Shown here: one piece after another, positions 22,755-31,144 of the stretch
Position numbering within the stretch: position 1 is the stretch's first letter
Layout: the number at the start of each line of letters is the position of its first letter
Source: JBOHNM01 sp050730675
GTDB lineage: Bacteria; Planctomycetota; Phycisphaerae; Phycisphaerales; UBA1924
Assembly: GCA_050730675.1 (NCBI GenBank)
Contig: JBOHNM010000022.1
Location: 1 to 34,633 of the forward strand
DNA length: 34,633 bases
Direction of reading: 5' to 3'
The notes under the pieces: generated by a model
Database searches by the model: none
Told to the model about the DNA's origin: nothing
What the model saw: only the letters and a program-made list of their open reading frames with translations
Translations under genes and position numbers: made by a program

Positions 22755-24551
22755 CTACGACGACGGCAGCGTCACCTGTGGTCGCTCGGACGCGCGGAGC
22801 TTGGCGACCTCCTGAGCGATCGTTGGCTCGTCAGCCCCCAAATCCCTCAGCACGGCCTCTCCGAGCGCGATCGCGACTTCTGCCTCTTCGTAGACCGCCG
22901 CGGTAACACCGGCGTGGTCTAGGGAGTCGCGATCGGCAAGGTAGCGTCCGCGGACGAGGATGTGCATATCGGGGTTGAGCTGCCGCGCCTGCATGACGAC
23001 CGGCGCAGGATTGACCGAGGCGGCCATCGTGATCACGAGGTAGCGTGCATCGGCGACACCGGCCTGCTCGAGAACCGACGGACTCGTTGCGTCACCGAAG
23101 ATCGCCGTGCCACCCTCGCGGTTGATGGCCGATACCGTGCTCATGTTTGTGTCAATGACGACGGTGCGGAGGCCGGCCTGGCGAAGGAGCCGATCGACCG
23201 CGCGGCCGACGTGGCCATAACCAATCACCACGGCCATGCGCTCCGTATCTTTCTTGTCGGCAGCGATCCTCGCCACGGCTTCCGCGTTGCTGGCACGTAA
23301 CCGCCTTTCCGCGCGTCCGTTGAGGAAACGCCAAAGCGCCGGCTTGCGCTGCAACGACCGCTCGATCGGTCCGACAAGCCGGAACAGCAGCGGGTTGGCC
23401 GTGATCGAGAGGATCGCGGTGGCGACGATGATGCTGTGACCGACTTCGGGCATCAGGCCGTGCTTGCCCGCCAGTTCGGCGAGGATGAACGAGAACTCGC
23501 CGATCTGCGCGAGGCCGACGGCGACGGTGAGCCCCGTACGGAACGGTTGCCCGAGCAGACCGACAATGATCAGCGCGGCCAGCGGCTTGGCGAGCATGAC
23601 GATGGCCAGAGCCGCGGCCACCATCAAGGGTTGCGCAACCAGCACTGACGGATCCAGGAGCATCCCGACCGAGACGAAGAAGAGAACCGCGAAGGCGTCG
23701 CGCATCGGCACCGCATCGGCGGCGGCCTGCTGGCTGACGGGCGATTGAGCGACCACCATGCCGGCGAGGAACGCCCCCAAGGCCATCGAAGCGCCGAAGA
23801 ACTGGTACGCAGCGGCGGCAACCGAGATCGACAGGACGAGCACCGTGAGGGTGAACAGCTCTCGCGAGCGAAGCCTCGCAACCAGCACCAGGATCTTCGG
23901 GACGACCTTGGCCCCCGCAACCAGCACGATTGCAACCAGCACGCCGAGCTTGAAGAGCGCCCAGCCAAGGGTGGCCCAGAAGCTGGGCGGCGCAGCGGCA
24001 ACTTGACCGACGGCCCCGGCAATGGGAGCCGCCGCGTCGCCCATGATCGGCAGCAGCACCAGGAAGATGACGGTGAAGATGTCCTCGACGATCAGCCATC
24101 CGACGGCCGCGTGCCCGGCAGGAGACGAAAGTACGCCGCCATCTGTGAGCACGCGGATCAGCACCACCGTGCTGGCGACAGCCATCGCCATGCCAACAAC
24201 AAGACTCGGCTTCCACGCCCATCCGAAGGCCGAAAAAGCAGCCAGCCCGAGCAGCGTGGCGACGATCGTCTGCCCGAGCGCTCCGGGAACAGCGATCCAC
24301 TTGACGGCCGCCAGATCCTTCAGGTGAAAGTGCAGCCCAACGCCGAACATCAGCAAAATGACGCCGATCTCAGCAAGCTGGTGGGCGATGTGCGGATCGC
24401 CGACAAAACCGGGCGTATACGGCCCGATGACGATGCCGGCGAGCAGGTACCCGACAATCGGCGAGAGGCCCAGGCGCTGGGTGATCAGGCCGAGCACCCA
24501 TGCCGAGGCAAAGGCGGCGGCGATGGTGGTGATGAGTGGCAGGTCGTGCAT
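22755..24551 (-). CDS. Cation:proton antiporter, CPA2 family (KefB/YbaL-like)
   Basis: 598 residues. About 12 membrane helices occupy residues 1-385, including GLSPIVGYLLAGIVIGPYTPG (28-48), LAEIGVILLMFGVGLHFHLKDL and GWLIVEDIFTVIFLVLLPIM with the ED pair of the ion site. The C-terminal RCK/TrkA-N domain begins at about 435 with VIGYGHVGRAVDRLLRQAG (GxGxxG nucleotide site) and contains DATSPSVLEQAGVADARYLVIT. It should exchange K+ or Na+ for H+ across the inner membrane under nucleotide control. The short linker and domain order match YbaL better than glutathione-gated KefC. It is 69 nt downstream of the alcohol dehydrogenase on the same strand, possibly one transcript. Confidence 0.93.
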   Translation of the reverse strand: MHDLPLITTIAAAFASAWVLGLITQRLGLSPIVGYLLAGIVIGPYTPGFVGDPHIAHQLAEIGVILLMFGVGLHFHLKDLAAVKWIAVPGALGQTIVATLLGLAAFSAFGWAWKPSLVVGMAMAVASTVVLIRVLTDGGVLSSPAGHAAVGWLIVEDIFTVIFLVLLPIMGDAAAPIAGAVGQVAAAPPSFWATLGWALFKLGVLVAIVLVAGAKVVPKILVLVARLRSRELFTLTVLVLSISVAAAAYQFFGASMALGAFLAGMVVAQSPVSQQAAADAVPMRDAFAVLFFVSVGMLLDPSVLVAQPLMVAAALAIVMLAKPLAALIIVGLLGQPFRTGLTVAVGLAQIGEFSFILAELAGKHGLMPEVGHSIIVATAILSITANPLLFRLVGPIERSLQRKPALWRFLNGRAERRLRASNAEAVARIAADKKDTERMAVVIGYGHVGRAVDRLLRQAGLRTVVIDTNMSTVSAINREGGTAIFGDATSPSVLEQAGVADARYLVITMAASVNPAPVVMQARQLNPDMHILVRGRYLADRDSLDHAGVTAAVYEEAEVAIALGEAVLRDLGADEPTIAQEVAKLRASERPQVTLPSS

Positions 24552-24620
24552 CGGGACAAGTCAAGCACGCGCGACCGCGTCTGTCCACGCGCCGCCACGC
24601 GAACTTCGCCCGCCGGCCGA

Positions 24621-25634
24621 TCACATCTCGTGCTTCAGCACCACCCGGTAGCGGGCCTTGCCCGAACGCACCCGCTCCAGGGCGTCGTTGACCTTGGAGA
24701 ATGGGAAGACCTCCGTCACTGGCGCAACCTTGTGCCGAGCCGCGAAATCGAGCATGGTCGCCGTGGTCGCCGGGCTCCCCAGCGGCGAACCGCCGATGGA
24801 CTTCTGGGCCATGATCAACGGGAATGCCGATACCGGGATCGGTTCGACGACGGCGCCGACAAGGTGGAGCCGACCGCGCGGGGCCAGAGCGTTGACGTAC
24901 GCCGACCAGTCAACGGGAACGTTGATGGTCGAGAGGATGAAATCGAACGCCCCGGCAAGCTGGTTCACGGCCGCGGGATCGCGCGAGTTGACGAAATGGT
25001 GCGCACCAAGATCCCTCGCCTCCTTCTCCTTGTCGGCCGAAGAACTGAACGCCGTGACATCGCACCCCCACGCCCGCAGAAAGCGGATTGCCATGTGCCC
25101 CAGCCCGCCGATCCCGATCACACCGACACGGTCGGTCGGGCGGATGTTGCACTGGATGATGGGGTTGAACACGGTAATACCGCCGCACAGCAGCGGCCCG
25201 GCGCTCGCTCGGTCGATGCCATCCGGAAGCGGCGTGGCCCATGCGGCGGCGCAGCGCACCCGATCAGCGAAGCCGCCGTGGCGGCCGACGATCGTCCCCT
25301 CGGCGTTCGGACAGAGATTGTGGTCGCCGCGCATGCACCAGCGGCAGGTCATGCACGACCGGCTGTACCACCCCAGCCCCACGGTCTGCCCCACGCGCAG
25401 GTGCGTCACGCGCGAGCCAACCGCGGCGATCGTTCCCTCCACCTCGTGGCCCGGCACCATGGGGTATTTGGTCATGCCCCAGTCGTTGTCGAGCATCGAC
25501 AGATCGCTGTGACAGATGCCGCAGGTGCGGACCTTGATCTCGACCGCGTCATCGGCAAGGGGACCGGGGTCGTACTCGAACGGCGCGAGTGGTGACTTGG
25601 GGCCGGAGGCGGCAAAGGCACGGATCGGGGGCAT
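24621..25634 (-). CDS. Zinc-dependent NAD(P) alcohol dehydrogenase (YahK/CAD-like)
   Basis: 337 residues of the medium-chain dehydrogenase family, aldehyde reductase/cinnamyl alcohol dehydrogenase branch. Catalytic zinc ligands are Cys41 (CGICHSD), His63 (PGHEVEG) and Cys150. Structural zinc Cys94-x2-Cys97-x2-Cys100-x7-Cys108 is intact. The nucleotide site GIGGLG is at 174-179, and SSS at the end of beta-2 suggests NADPH preference (inferred). The ATG at 25634 has AGGAG 7 nt upstream; the frame continues to 25772 without homology. Likely reduces aldehydes in the cytoplasm; substrate not deducible. Confidence 0.93.
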   Translation of the reverse strand: MPPIRAFAASGPKSPLAPFEYDPGPLADDAVEIKVRTCGICHSDLSMLDNDWGMTKYPMVPGHEVEGTIAAVGSRVTHLRVGQTVGLGWYSRSCMTCRWCMRGDHNLCPNAEGTIVGRHGGFADRVRCAAAWATPLPDGIDRASAGPLLCGGITVFNPIIQCNIRPTDRVGVIGIGGLGHMAIRFLRAWGCDVTAFSSSADKEKEARDLGAHHFVNSRDPAAVNQLAGAFDFILSTINVPVDWSAYVNALAPRGRLHLVGAVVEPIPVSAFPLIMAQKSIGGSPLGSPATTATMLDFAARHKVAPVTEVFPFSKVNDALERVRSGKARYRVVLKHEM

Positions 25635-25733
25635 GGCTGCACTCCTGCGGCGGGGCCTTCGCCCAGCATAACTCATGGGCGTCGGATGTCCAAGGCACTG
25701 GTCGGTAACTGGGGGATGATCGGTGGATGAATG

Positions 25734-25759
25734 AAAACGCCTCGGCATTGGTCGAGGCG
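25734..25759 (-). terminator. Intrinsic terminator of the GAPDH gene
   Basis: On the minus strand CGCCTCG (25759-25753) pairs with CGAGGCG (25744-25738) around an 8-base loop, followed by TTTT (25737-25734). It lies about 70 nt after the GAPDH stop. Confidence 0.75.
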
Positions 25760-25830
25760 AATGGAAAGCCATGGCAGCCCGAGCCGCGCCGATATCAGCA
25801 ACAAGACGCCGCCCGGAACTCCATCACCGT

Positions 25831-26880
25831 CTACTTCATCCCATCCTTCGAAGCCAGCAACTTCACCATATCCACGCAACGCGCGGCATACCCCGCCTCG
25901 TTGTCGTACCACGACACGATCTTGAAGAACCGCTTGTTCAGCTCGATCCCCGCCCTGACGTCGTAGATGCTCGAGCGCCGGTCACCGATGAAGTCGCTCG
26001 ACACGACCTCCTCGTCGGTGTAGCCGAGAATCCCCTTCATCGACCCCTCGCTCGCCTGCTTCATCGCCGCATGGATCTCCGCCAGGCTCGTGTCCTTGCC
26101 CGTCTTGAACGTCAGGTCCACCGCCGACACATCCGCCGTCGGGATGCGGAACGACATGCCCGTGAGCTTGCCCTTCAGCGCCGGGATGCACAGCGTCACC
26201 GCCTTGGCCGCCCCTGTGCTGCTGGGGATGATGTTCTGGTACGCGTTGCGCCCGCCGCGCCAATCCTTCTTGCTCGGGCCGTCCTGCGTCGGCTGCGTCG
26301 CCGTGGCGGCGTGCACCGTCGTCATCAGGCCCTCTTCAAGCCCGAAGTTGTCGTTGATCACCTTGGCGACCGGCGCCAGGCAGTTGGTCGTGCACGACGC
26401 GTTCGACACCACCTTGTGCTTCGCCGGGTCGTACGCCTCGCTGTTGACGCCCAGCACGATCGTCGGCACCTGCGCCGGCTCGGCCTTCGTCGGTGCCGAG
26501 ATGATCACGCGCTTGGCCCCCGCGTTGATGTGCAGCCCCGCCTTCTCAAAGTCCGTGAAGAGGCCCGTCGACTCCAGGATGTAGTCAACGCCCAGCGCAC
26601 TCCACGGGAGCTGCCCGGGATCCTTCACCGCCATCGTCTTGGTCACCTTGCCGTTGACCGTGAACGACCCGCCCGTCTCGCTGGCGACGGCCGTGATCTC
26701 CGCCGCCTTGCCCCCAAGCTGGAACTGCCGGTGCATTGTGTCGTACTTCAACAGGTACGCCAGGTTGTCCGCCGGAACCAGATCATTCACCGCCACAACC
26801 TCGATGCCCTGCTCGGCCGCGATGCGGTAGAACAGGCGACCGATACGACCGAAACCGTTGATACCGACGCGGATGGGCAT
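25831..26880 (-). CDS. gap: Glyceraldehyde-3-phosphate dehydrogenase, type I
   Basis: 349 residues. Glycolytic/gluconeogenic enzyme that oxidises and phosphorylates glyceraldehyde 3-phosphate. NAD site INGFGRIGR (7-15), with Asp33 after the second strand indicating NAD use. Catalytic Cys163 in SNASCTTNCLAP and His190 in TTVHAATATQ. The S-loop region RNAYQNIIPSSTGAAKAV and the closing WYDNEAGYAAR are present. Slightly longer than the usual ~335, with a small insertion before SNASCTT. AGGA lies about 8 nt upstream of the ATG; TACCCT (about 26921-26926, minus) is a possible -10. No pgk or tpi is adjacent. Confidence 0.96.
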   Translation of the reverse strand: MPIRVGINGFGRIGRLFYRIAAEQGIEVVAVNDLVPADNLAYLLKYDTMHRQFQLGGKAAEITAVASETGGSFTVNGKVTKTMAVKDPGQLPWSALGVDYILESTGLFTDFEKAGLHINAGAKRVIISAPTKAEPAQVPTIVLGVNSEAYDPAKHKVVSNASCTTNCLAPVAKVINDNFGLEEGLMTTVHAATATQPTQDGPSKKDWRGGRNAYQNIIPSSTGAAKAVTLCIPALKGKLTGMSFRIPTADVSAVDLTFKTGKDTSLAEIHAAMKQASEGSMKGILGYTDEEVVSSDFIGDRRSSIYDVRAGIELNKRFFKIVSWYDNEAGYAARCVDMVKLLASKDGMK

Positions 26881-27016
26881 GGGGTGAATCCTGTGAAACG
26901 AGGCGTTTTGAACGGACCAGCGCTAGGGTAGCGCGCCAGGACCCCAGTCTCCCGAATGCGAAATCGCAACAGGGCGGAAACCGCCCGGATACCGCCCCGC
27001 GTACCTTCCTTTGCCC

Positions 27017-27769
27017 GTGCCCACCACCGCGGCCAACCCGTTGCCCGAATCCCTCGCGGCCGCGCCCGACAGCCTCAATGCCGGCAGCGCACCGCCCGCC
27101 CCAGTCATCAGCAAGCGAAAGCAGCCCCTCCCGCCCATAGTCGCCGCCTGGCGCCGACGACGATGTATCAAGCGGTTCCTCATCCCGCTGGTCTACCTCG
27201 CCGCAATCCTCTCCCTCGCGCTCTACCTCTTCAGCATCAGCACCCGTTGGGGCACCTTCATCGTCACCAGCCCCGTCACCAGCGGCCCCGGCGCCGATCC
27301 CACCCGCGTCAACCGCTGGGAGGAGCACCTGCTCATCGGCGGCGGCATGCTCCGCCTCCACCCCATGTATGTGTACACCTGGGGCCCCGATGGCTTCAAC
27401 ACCCCGCACGCCGACCTGAACTCCAAATCACTCGCCTGGGCCGTCACCACCAACGGCTCGACATGGCCCACGTTCGAGTGGAACTGGGGCGCCAGCGGCC
27501 TCCCCATCGCGCACCTGCCCCTCTGGCCTCTCGCCTTCGCCACCGTCGCGCCCGCGGCATGGCTCACCGCCCGCCTCCTCAGCCGCACCAAGCCCTGGCA
27601 ATGCGCCAAGTGCCGCTACGACCTGCGCGGACAACCCGGAACCGACGGCCTCATGAAATGCCCCGAGTGCGGCCACGATCGCACCTGCGTCGTCTGCAAC
27701 CACCCGACCATCGGCGCCATCGCGAGCGAACGCTGCCCCGAGTGCGGCTGGACCACGGCAGCAACCTGA
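27017..27769 (+). CDS. Membrane protein with two zinc-ribbon motifs
   Basis: 250 residues from the GTG at 27017; a TTG at 27011 is an alternative, and no ATG fits the N-terminus. A disordered Pro/Ala segment (1-45) and a basic patch (WRRRRCIKR) precede a membrane helix (54-74). A soluble Trp/Asn-rich domain (75-165) follows, then a second helix (167-189), and a C-terminal tail with two CxxC pairs each: CAKC...CPECG (196-219) and CVVC...CPECGW (224-244). The CAKCRYDLRGQPGTDGLMKCPECG block is a pattern common in Phycisphaerae membrane proteins. Zinc binding inferred; function unknown. Confidence 0.75.
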   Translation: MPTTAANPLPESLAAAPDSLNAGSAPPAPVISKRKQPLPPIVAAWRRRRCIKRFLIPLVYLAAILSLALYLFSISTRWGTFIVTSPVTSGPGADPTRVNRWEEHLLIGGGMLRLHPMYVYTWGPDGFNTPHADLNSKSLAWAVTTNGSTWPTFEWNWGASGLPIAHLPLWPLAFATVAPAAWLTARLLSRTKPWQCAKCRYDLRGQPGTDGLMKCPECGHDRTCVVCNHPTIGAIASERCPECGWTTAAT

Positions 27770-27829
27770 ACTGCTGCTCCCTCTCGCGCTCCCGTTCCCC
27801 AACGGTGAACCGTCAACTGTCGCCTGTAA

Positions 27830-28178
27830 ACTTCTCCCCTCCCCCACCCTCCTCACCCACTCATACATCACCACGCCCGCCGCGACACTCACGTTCAGCG
27901 AGTCCGCCTGCCCCACCATCGGCAGCCGCACCTCGCAGTCGCACATCCGCACCTCCGCCGAGAGCCCGCGCCGCTCCTCTCCCAGCAAGAGCCCCAGCGG
28001 CACGCCCCGCGGCATCTCCGTCCACAGCTCTCCGCCCGCGGCGCAAGCCCCACCAGCCGAACCCCGCGTGCCTTCACCCACGCCCGCAGCTCCGCCCCCT
28101 CCGCACGCACCAGCGGCACATGAAACACTCCGCCCATGCTCGCCCGCACCACCGCCGGATCGTGCGGGTCAGCCATCC
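27830..28178 (-). pseudogene. Broken SpoU-family RNA methyltransferase
   Basis: Two frames together make the C-terminal half of a TrmH/SpoU methyltransferase. MADPHDPAVVRASMGGVFHVPLV...VRLVGLAPR reads in one frame from 28178 to about 28045. GGELWTEMPRGVPLGLLLGEERRGL...CEVRLPMVGQADSLNVSVAAGVVMYEWVRR then continues in another to about 27840. The second part contains the knot motifs (LLLGEE, LPMxGxADSLNVSVA) that bind SAM. The N-terminal half, including the family's NPxNxG motif, is missing: upstream sequence has no similarity and soon meets the divergent PGPG gene. The second frame has no stop at the expected end either. A single-base frameshift plus truncation makes this a pseudogene, unless the frameshift is an assembly error. 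Confidence 0.75.
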
Positions 28179-28268
28179 GAGTAGCCGAGGGATCTCTCAT
28201 TACCAAAGGGCGGCCCCCACCGACGACACACTCCGCATAAGGTGAAATTCCACACGGAGTCACACCCG

Positions 28269-28634
28269 ATGCTCGAATGGTTGAAGCAGCACCCCGGATT
28301 GGTCGTCAGCGGCGGCCTCTCCGTCGTCCTGCTCGTCGCCGGGATTCTGGTGGCGCCCGGCGCGGTGGCGCGCCTGCCAAAGGACTTCTTCACGCGCAAG
28401 GACCACAAGCCCTCCCTCTGGCTCAATATCGTGGGCTGGGTGCTCGTCGTGGCGGGCGTGGCGATGCTGATCCTGCCGGGCCCCGGCGCCGTCGCGCTCC
28501 TCGCCGGCATCGTGCTCGCCGATTTCCCGGGCAAGCGCCGTTTCCTCCGCTGGTTCCTCGCCCAAGGCCGGGTTTTCGAGGGGCTCAACCGCATCCGAGC
28601 CAAGCGTGACAAGCCGCCGCTGCAAAAGCCATGA
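28269..28634 (+). CDS. Small membrane protein with PGPG motif
   Basis: 121 residues with two membrane helices (about 11-31, LVVSGGLSVVLLVAGILVAPG, and 52-84, NIVGWVLVVAGVAMLILPGPGAVALLAGIVLADF). The LPGPG turn between hydrophobic halves, and the basic C-terminal helix KRRFLRWFLAQGRVFEGLNRIRAKRDKPPL, resemble the PGPGW putative transmembrane family, whose role is unknown. The ATG at 28269 has GGAG 9 nt upstream; a GTG at 28242 would add nine residues. Confidence 0.75.
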   Translation: MLEWLKQHPGLVVSGGLSVVLLVAGILVAPGAVARLPKDFFTRKDHKPSLWLNIVGWVLVVAGVAMLILPGPGAVALLAGIVLADFPGKRRFLRWFLAQGRVFEGLNRIRAKRDKPPLQKP

Positions 28635-28680
28635 TGATCCCGACAGCCCCTCGCGCCCGCCCACTCATGAGCCGCAGAGC

Positions 28681-28758
28681 GGCGCCAGCACATAACCGGA
28701 GGCGTAAGCCCCCGGAACACGCTCCAACAGGCATCTCCGGAGCCCCGCAGGGGCGGCA
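28681..28758 (-). repeat. Two-hairpin dispersed repeat, copy 2
   Basis: On the minus strand: TGCCGCCCCTGCGGGGCT, a spacer, CCGGGGGCTTACGCCTCCGG, then ending GTGCTGGCGCC. Same order and spacing as the copy at 10385-10459, in the opposite orientation. Confidence 0.65.
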
Positions 28759-28890
28759 CACCACCGTGTCCGCTCACAGCTGCCCGCTCAAATCATCACG
28801 GAGCGATACCACCCTCCCCGCCCATGGACCGCCGCCTCACCCGCGTTGCCCGTCTCCCCAAGCCGGCCCAGCCCGATTGCCCACCTCCCC

Positions 28891-29001
28891 AGGCCGCTTC
28901 AGCGGCCTTGCCCGCTCGTAGGCCACCGCTTCCAGCGGTGGTAACAAAACCGTAATCCCAGGAATTGCCAGCCTTGGTTCCTCAGCCCGTTTCAACGGGC
29001 T
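28891..29001. repeat. Three consecutive stem-loops
   Basis: AGGCCGCT-TC-AGCGGCCT (28891-28908), CCACCGCT-TCC-AGCGGTGG (28923-28941) and AGCCCGTT-TC-AACGGGCT (28984-29001). Each is a perfect 8-bp stem with a 2- or 3-base loop. The middle one is the reverse orientation of the GGA-loop hairpin at 15196-15216. Confidence 0.65.
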
Positions 29002-29071
29002 TCAAACAGACAGGCTTCAGCCGCACGGATTCGTGTCCTTTACACGACATTGTCCAACGGCGTGACCGCAC

Positions 29072-29665
29072 TCACCGCTTCGTGACCTTCTTCGCGGCCT
29101 TCTTCACAGTCTTCTTCTTCGCGGCCTTCGCCCTACCCTCCCCCTTCAACTTCCCACCCGGCGCCTTCCCCCTCCCCGCCAGCATCCCGAGATGATTCTC
29201 AACATACGTCTTCGCCGGCGTCCGCCGCACCGCCTCGCCGATCACGTCCAGCGCGATGTCCTCGAGTTTCGTGAACCGGACGCAGCACCCCGCCCCGCCG
29301 CTCCCCGCCAAGTACAGTTTCTTCCCCGTCTTCGCCCACGCTTGCTCAAACCACGCGCGCAGCCCCTTGTCGCCGCCCCCGCCGTCCGCTCCGCCCCCGC
29401 CATAGACGTTCATCATGTACACGACCATGTCGTTCTTCTGGCTTGAGACCCCGCACATCATCAGCGGCTTGTCCGGATCGGTGTGGTGCCCGGCAGGCCA
29501 CACCCGGTGCGGCACCACATACCCGAGCACCCCCCACACCATGCACTCCTCGTAATCCTTGTCGAGGTTCGCAAGAATCACCTTCCGCACCGCCTCCAGC
29601 GCGACGCGGCGATCCGCCGGCAGCGAGGCGAGATAGTCCTTGGCGTTCGTGGCTTTGCTCTTCAT
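29072..29665 (-). CDS. DUF1801 domain protein with Lys-rich tail
   Basis: 197 residues. The DUF1801 (YdhG-like) region opens with YLASLPADRRVALEAVRKVILANL and DYEECMVWGVLGYVVPHRVWP, followed by a conserved core (MMCGVSSQKNDMVVYMMNVYG) interrupted by a Gly-rich loop (GGGGADGGGGDKG). The end of the domain carries GAGCCVRFTKLEDIALDVIGEAVRRT. A Lys/Ala tail (KAAKKKTVKKAAKKVTKR) suggests nucleic-acid contact (inferred). The domain's biochemical role is not established. TACACT ends 6 nt before the ATG at 29665 and no Shine-Dalgarno is seen. Confidence 0.85.
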   Translation of the reverse strand: MKSKATNAKDYLASLPADRRVALEAVRKVILANLDKDYEECMVWGVLGYVVPHRVWPAGHHTDPDKPLMMCGVSSQKNDMVVYMMNVYGGGGADGGGGDKGLRAWFEQAWAKTGKKLYLAGSGGAGCCVRFTKLEDIALDVIGEAVRRTPAKTYVENHLGMLAGRGKAPGGKLKGEGRAKAAKKKTVKKAAKKVTKR

Positions 29666-29671
29666 CGGCTC

Positions 29672-29677
29672 AGTGTA
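29672..29677 (-). promoter_or_regulatory. Putative -10 of the DUF1801 gene, leaderless geometry
   Basis: TACACT on the minus strand (29677-29672) with 6 nt to the ATG at 29665. TTGGTA overlaps just upstream, and no -35 at 17 nt is convincing. Confidence 0.4.
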
Positions 29678-29686
29678 CCAATTCTC

Positions 29687-30362
29687 TCACTCCCCACTCT
29701 CCACCCCTTCCCGCACCCATCCCAGCGCAAGACAAAGACAACACGCCTCATCACAGAGACTCAGAGCGTCCTTCTTGTTCTTGACCTGCGCCTTTGCCTT
29801 CTTGAAGATCTCTCGTTCCCGAGTCAGACCGTGGTACGAAGACGAAAAATGTCTGAGGAAATTGGTATATACGTCCTTCTCTGACATGGCCTCAAGAACG
29901 CCGCTCATTTTGTGCCAGTACACTTCCGCCTCGTCGATTCCGTCCTCCGCCGCCGCGTAAAGGAAATTCTTGACGAGATCGGAAATCGCGAGCTCAATCC
30001 CACGATCGTTCAGGGTTTCAAAGATGGTAAAAGCGGTCGCGTGGTCAGGCACAATGACCCGGATCCCCTTGGGCGTCAAAGTAATCCCTAATCGCACACA
30101 GAATCATGAACGCAGTGGCCAGCCGCTGCTGCCCGTCCACGATCTCTAGGTCCTCCTTGCTCAACCGAGTCAGTACGATGGAACCGACGAAGTGCCGAGA
30201 GTCGCCCTTCTCGATTGCTCCGGCGAGGTCATCCAACAGATCGACGACATGCTCGTCGTCCCACGCGTAATGCCACTGGTATTTCGGCACACGAAGCCGA
30301 TAAGCACGGACCAGTTCCCCTAGCCCGGAAAGACCGTAATCGATACCGCCTGTCGAATCCAT
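29687..30362 (-). pseudogene. Broken DUF262 (GmrSD-like) gene
   Basis: Two minus-strand frames carry pieces of a DUF262 protein. From 30362: RLRVPKYQWHYAWDDEHVVDLLDDL, RHFVGSIVLT and EIVDGQQRLATAFMIL, the DGQQR motif of the GmrS-type nucleotide-hydrolysing domain, ending at 30045. In another frame from about 30070: VIVPDHATAFTIFETLNDRGIELAISDLVKNFLY and FLRHFSSSYHGLTRE. In intact relatives these blocks are separated by roughly 100 residues, so there is an internal deletion plus a frameshift. The gene then stops near KNKKDA at a CACAGAGACTCAGAG repeat (29748-29766) with the whole C-terminal half missing. GmrSD proteins are type IV restriction enzymes against modified phage DNA; this remnant is inactive. 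Confidence 0.78.
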
Positions 30363-30590
30363 GCCAGCAACCGGAGACTTGCCCTTGCTCTTTGCCGCAC
30401 TCTTCCTCCGGCATCAGCGGGTCATCGACGCCGCGCACCGTGTGTTGGAAGTCGCACATCGCCTTGGACGTTCATCAACCGACGCGGGTCGAGAGTTCCG
30501 TCCCGTCGTGCCCGAGCTTTGCAGTGTGCTTATTCGGATTTTCCGACGAGCAAACCGATTTCCGCGAACGCCTTGTTTCGCGCAATGCGG

Positions 30591-31133
30591 TTACTCGGCC
30601 CTCCGGCTCGTGGCCGGCTTCTGCTTGCTCTTCTTCGCCGCGCCCTTCTCGTCCTTCCCACCCGGCATGCCGTTGAAGACTTCCAGGAGCACGCCGAGGG
30701 TCTTCTCGGTGCCGAGGTACGCGACCTTGATGCCGTCGTACTGGCCGCCGAGTTCGCATTCCATGGCGAGCTTGTTCCCCCGCTTGGCCTCCGCCGCGAC
30801 CAGCCCGTCGTAGTCCGCGGCCGCGACCGCGATGTGGTGCACGCCCCCCGCGCCGCCTGTCCTGGCGAGGAACCGCGCGAAGATGCTCGTCTTGTCGAGC
30901 GGCTCGATCAGCTCCCACTGCACCTTGCCGACCATCGCGGCCGCGAAGCGCGTCTTGGCTCCGCCTTTGACCGGCCGCCCATTCTCGCGCCACGCCTTGA
31001 CCTCGCCGGGCGCGAACTTGCGCATCCGCCACGGACCGATCCCGTAGTCGTTCTCATACCGTTCCATCGCGGCGTCCAAGTCGGGAACCACGATGCCGAT
31101 CTGCATGGTGTCGGTGAATGCGGGCTTGGGCAT
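30591..31133 (-). CDS. VOC family protein (glyoxalase / methylmalonyl-CoA epimerase-like)
   Basis: 180 residues. Two beta-alpha-beta-beta-beta units of the vicinal oxygen chelate fold: TMQIGIVVPDLDAAMERYENDYGIGPW (8-35) and GVHHIAVAAADYDGLVAAEAKRG, closing with LGVLLEVFNG. The second-unit His and the terminal Glu are normal metal ligands; the first-unit ligand position is Gln (MQIGIVV) where His is common. The tail (GGKDEKGAAKKSKQKPATSRRAE) is basic and disordered. Reaction not deducible from sequence. TACAGT ends 5 nt before the ATG at 31133. Confidence 0.87.
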   Translation of the reverse strand: MPKPAFTDTMQIGIVVPDLDAAMERYENDYGIGPWRMRKFAPGEVKAWRENGRPVKGGAKTRFAAAMVGKVQWELIEPLDKTSIFARFLARTGGAGGVHHIAVAAADYDGLVAAEAKRGNKLAMECELGGQYDGIKVAYLGTEKTLGVLLEVFNGMPGGKDEKGAAKKSKQKPATSRRAE

Positions 31134-31138
31134 GGGTC

Positions 31139-31144
31139 ACTGTA
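31139..31144 (-). promoter_or_regulatory. Putative -10 of the VOC gene, leaderless geometry
   Basis: TACAGT on the minus strand (31144-31139), 5 nt from the ATG. The -35 is not evident. Confidence 0.35.

Larger units (their letters stand above)
28635..29071. other. Repeat cluster without genes
   Basis: 437 bp with no gene on either strand. It holds the inverted copy of the two-hairpin repeat (28681-28758) and three short stem-loops with TC or TCC loops (28891-29001), with stop-rich spacers between. It reads as accumulated REP-like elements between two unrelated genes. Confidence 0.6.

Noticed and set aside
23745..25595. 616-residue plus-strand frame opposite the antiporter and alcohol dehydrogenase
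   Set aside because: A polar Arg/Asp/His-rich shadow of two recognised genes.
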